Assembly: GCA_964518635.1 (NCBI GenBank)
Contig: CAZFGK010000040.1
Location: forward strand, 1 to 17,292
Length of the DNA: 17,292 bases
Source of the DNA: CAZFGK01 sp964518635
GTDB lineage: Bacteria; Zixibacteria; MSB-5A5; GN15; FEB-12
Direction of reading: 5' to 3'
Shown here: piece after piece, positions 15,971 to 17,292 of the stretch
Numbering within the stretch: position 1 is the stretch's first letter
Layout of the letters: each line of letters opens with the position of its first letter
Notes under the pieces: generated by a model
Databases searched by the model: none
Seen by the model: the letters and a program-made list of their open reading frames with translations, nothing else
What the model was told of the DNA's origin: nothing
Program-made: the position numbers and the translations under genes

Positions 15971-16174
15971 ACGAAGAGCAGTGCAAGGACGGAACGGGGT
16001 AGAAGAATACTCATGTACTCGTCTGGAGAGACAGCTCCGTCTTCGGTTCCGCCATTAGAAAACCCACCCGCAAGAGCGGAATGGGCCACCAGAATGGACA
16101 GTCGAAGGATTAGATTTACACTGAGAGCAAGATGGCAGGTTCCGAAGCGGGACACTGCCCTACAAGGGTAAGAA

Positions 16175-16194
16175 CCCTGAGCGAGTGCTCAGGG
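16175..16194. repeat. Strong perfect hairpin
   Basis: An 8-bp stem, CCCTGAGC/GCTCAGGG, encloses loop GAGT. No T tract follows directly. Its CCCTGAGC arm recurs at 16238-16245 inside the dispersed repeat, so the two elements may be related. Confidence 0.6.
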
Positions 16195-16234
16195 CTACCA
16201 GTCCAAAAACTTCACACTCAATTTTTCTTAATCT

Positions 16235-16256
16235 TCACCCTGAGCTTGTCGAAGAG
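16235..16256 (-). repeat. Dispersed repeat, copy 2 (inverted relative to copy 1)
   Basis: The reverse complement matches 198-219 at 19 of 22 positions. Like copy 1 it lies next to an intrinsic terminator, here 18 bp upstream of the stem. The copy carries the CCCTGAGCTTGTCGAAG form seen as an intergenic repeat in many genomes. Confidence 0.65.
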
Positions 16257-16273
16257 TCTTCTTCTCTTGGTGC

Positions 16274-16297
16274 CCCGCCCTCCGGGTGGGTCTTTTT
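16274..16297 (+). terminator. Intrinsic terminator
   Basis: Stem CCCGCCC/GGGTGGG (16274-16280/16284-16290, one G.T pair) has a 3-nt loop, TCC, followed by TCTTTTT. It probably ends the receptor/DUF4249 transcript about 300 nt after its last stop codon. Confidence 0.75.
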
Positions 16298-16408
16298 CCT
16301 ACCAATCACTAGACTGGATGACAATTCTATTTGAGAATCCCCCCATTTCGAGACACTTGCCATTTTACGGCGGGGGTGTACTTTAGCCCTTCCCGTAGCT
16401 GTTCTTTA

Positions 16409-16494
16409 GGAGAGATGGCCGAGTGGTTTAAGGCGCACGCCTGGAAAGCGTGTGTAGGTAACCCCTACCCAGGGTTCGAATCCCTGTCTCTCCG
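16409..16494 (+). tRNA. tRNA-Ser (anticodon GGA)
   Basis: The 86-nt gene folds fully. The acceptor arm is GGAGAGA/TCTCTCC with discriminator G at 16494. The D arm is GCC/GGC, and the anticodon stem CACGC/GCGTG surrounds loop CTGGAAA (anticodon GGA at 16443-16445). A long class II variable arm (GTAGG/CCTAC) and a T arm CAGGG-TTCGAAT-CCCTG complete it. The long variable arm and GGA anticodon identify it as serine, reading UCC/UCU. CCA is not encoded. TTTTTT follows directly at 16495-16500 and may serve in termination. No copy of its 3' end is seen elsewhere in the window, so no attachment-site duplication is visible. Confidence 0.97.
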
Positions 16495-16620
16495 TTTTTT
16501 GGGCATCAGTCTCTAAAATACATCAATCACCTCACGTCATTCGTGCATTCTGAACGCTTCCGATTCTGGGTGGCCCGTGGGCTTGCCCCGGGTTCCCGTG
16601 AACTCTTCACATTTAGCCCG

Positions 16621-16645
16621 GGTGGCGCACCCGTTTTAGGGTGCG
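16621..16645 (+). repeat. REP-like hairpin, copy A
   Basis: GGTGGC leads into a perfect stem, CGCACCC/GGGTGCG (16626-16632/16639-16645), with loop GTTTTA. Its GGTGGC.CACCCGTT.T segment recurs in inverted orientation in the hairpin at 16799-16825. Confidence 0.6.
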
Positions 16646-16798
16646 AAATCAGTGGCGAACATCTCAATCAATATGGCATCTTTCGATTGTAGAATACTCG
16701 CTTCGGAACTTGAAGAAAGTGTTCGAAGGAAAACGAGATGCACTGCTAGTGAGAGATGAATGTGAGGTTTCGAATCGTGAAACTAGCGTCACCGACTT

Positions 16799-16825
16799 CA
16801 CACCCGTCAGAACGGGTGTGCCACC
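16799..16825 (-). repeat. REP-like hairpin, copy B (inverted)
   Basis: A perfect 9-bp stem, CACACCCGT/ACGGGTGTG (16799-16807/16812-16820), has loop CAGA. Read on the minus strand it begins GGTGGCACACCCGTTCT, matching copy A at 15 of the first 17 positions. The pair flanks about 150 bp. Confidence 0.6.
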
Positions 16826-16938
16826 AAGCCACACGTACATTTTGAAAGAGTCGAAAGAACTCTATTTAAATGGAAACAAACATACATACATGTTCCGATA
16901 ACGAATCCATAATCTGAGTTTGGAAAGGGTAGAGTGTA

Positions 16939-17256
16939 ATGGGCTTGTTGGCATTTCCCGATAATAGAAGCGAACATGGAAGGTTACTTGGTATAGCCGT
17001 CTTAAAAGATTCACAGGACGGTTCGGCTCAGCTGTATGAGTTCTGGGAAAAAGTGTTTTTTGACGGCTGGTATGAAGATGATAAAGATGCGATGATCGTA
17101 GGTGAAGAACAATTCGGGATTAGAGAATGGGACTGGATAGATGTTCCAGAATTTGAAGATAGATTCTTCACATCGGAGAAAACAGACGAGGACAGAGAAG
17201 AAAAGAACAACAGAATAAGAGAATGGCTTGTTCAGCTCGTAAGCTCCCCCATTTGA
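16939..17256 (+). CDS. Small acidic protein of unknown function with atypical codon use
   Basis: The 105-aa protein is rich in Glu, Asp, Trp and aromatic residues, with no signal peptide or membrane segment. Its N-terminal part (about 1-60) contains LYEFWEKVFFDGWYEDD, and the charged C-terminal helix (about 78-98) is rich in Glu, Lys and Arg. I recognise no family. AAAGGG lies about 9 nt before the ATG, which supports a real gene. All seven arginine codons are AGA or AGG, whereas neighbours such as the phosphomannomutase mostly use CGN, and the reading frame is visibly more A-rich. Together with its place downstream of a tRNA and a pair of inverted repeats, this suggests recent acquisition. 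It could be a cargo or immunity-type gene, but that is speculation. The window ends 36 bp after the stop. Confidence 0.6.
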   Translation: MGLLAFPDNRSEHGRLLGIAVLKDSQDGSAQLYEFWEKVFFDGWYEDDKDAMIVGEEQFGIREWDWIDVPEFEDRFFTSEKTDEDREEKNNRIREWLVQLVSSPI

Positions 17257-17292
17257 AACACAGTTGATAAGTAGAGTTCAACTGGCATCTTT

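Larger units (their letters stand above)
15971..16408. other. Intergenic region with hairpins and repeats
   Basis: I find no credible gene. The region holds a distant inverted repeat TTCCGC/GCGGAA (16047-16052/16076-16081), a strong hairpin (16175-16194), the second dispersed repeat (16235-16256) and a terminator (16274-16297). A weak promoter-like pair, TTGCCA (16357-16362), N16, TACTTT (16379-16384), lies before the tRNA. Its patchwork of small palindromes suggests accumulated intergenic repeats. Confidence 0.55.
16501..16938. other. Intergenic region between the tRNA and the small acidic protein
   Basis: No convincing gene is present. The region contains a G+C-rich, partly self-complementary block at 16568-16605 (GTGGGC..GCCCCGGG) and two related hairpins in opposite orientation, listed separately. 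An open frame at 16641-16901 runs through the second hairpin and lacks a ribosome site, so I do not call it. Confidence 0.5.

Noticed and set aside
15922..16155. 77-aa minus-strand open frame over the DUF4249 gene end
   Set aside because: It overlaps a real gene, lacks a ribosome site and runs into intergenic palindromes.
16572..16588. Sigma-54-like TGGCCC...TTGCC
   Set aside because: GG and GC are one base too far apart, and the match is part of a G+C-rich palindromic block.
16641..16901. 86-aa plus-strand open frame
   Set aside because: It begins inside one hairpin repeat and reads through another, with no ribosome site or recognisable domain.
16672..17292. Direct repeat TGGCATCTTT near 16675 and at the window end
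   Set aside because: Only 10 bases match, with no target-site or element structure; it could be chance.

Overview
The window reads as chromosomal DNA of a Gram-negative bacterium of the FCB superphylum. The evidence is a SusC-like TonB-dependent receptor with a DUF4249 lipoprotein, secreted proteins with dockerin-like Ca2+ loops, a Por/type IX-like C-terminal sorting domain (YPNPFNP ... GVYFYKV) and lamin-tail domains. The dockerin-like repeats with 'IGD..xLVDHLF' cores resemble those abundant in candidate phylum Zixibacteria. That placement is inference; no rRNA is present.

Layout. Positions 1-340: a 24-bp tandem repeat, a chain of hairpins ending in an intrinsic terminator, a dispersed repeat and a dyad plus pyrimidine tract. 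340-2101 (+): phosphomannomutase/phosphoglucomutase and a stand-alone receiver protein. 2194-4782 (-): a large secreted cohesin-like/Ig-like/dockerin-like protein with a sorting domain; a shared hairpin separates it from the receiver gene. 5262-10643 (-): a sensor kinase, an NtrC-type sigma-54 activator, a secreted all-helical repeat protein and an outer-membrane beta-barrel protein. 10775-12628 (+): a secreted dockerin/tandem lamin-tail protein and a DUF1697 protein. 12793-15970 (+): TonB-dependent receptor plus DUF4249 lipoprotein. 15971-17292: intergenic repeats, a terminator, tRNA-Ser(GGA), an inverted pair of hairpin repeats, and a small acidic protein with atypical arginine codons.

The most interesting part is 5262-10643. 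The kinase and activator genes are followed by a 209-bp gap that carries a good -24/-12 sigma-54 promoter (GGCAC...TGCA, correct GG-to-GC spacing) about 30 nt upstream of the helical-repeat gene. A perfect TTGTAC-N6-GTACAA dyad lies about 100 bp upstream of the predicted start site, where an NtrC-type enhancer site is expected. This suggests a self-contained envelope-signalling module: a membrane sensor, a sigma-54 activator, and a target operon encoding a periplasmic four-repeat helical protein of no family I recognise plus a barrel protein. A weaker sigma-54-like site lies upstream of the TonB receptor and might link it to the same regulator.

All domain names come from reading motifs, not from searches. 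Promoter, operator and RNA calls are pattern matches without experimental support.
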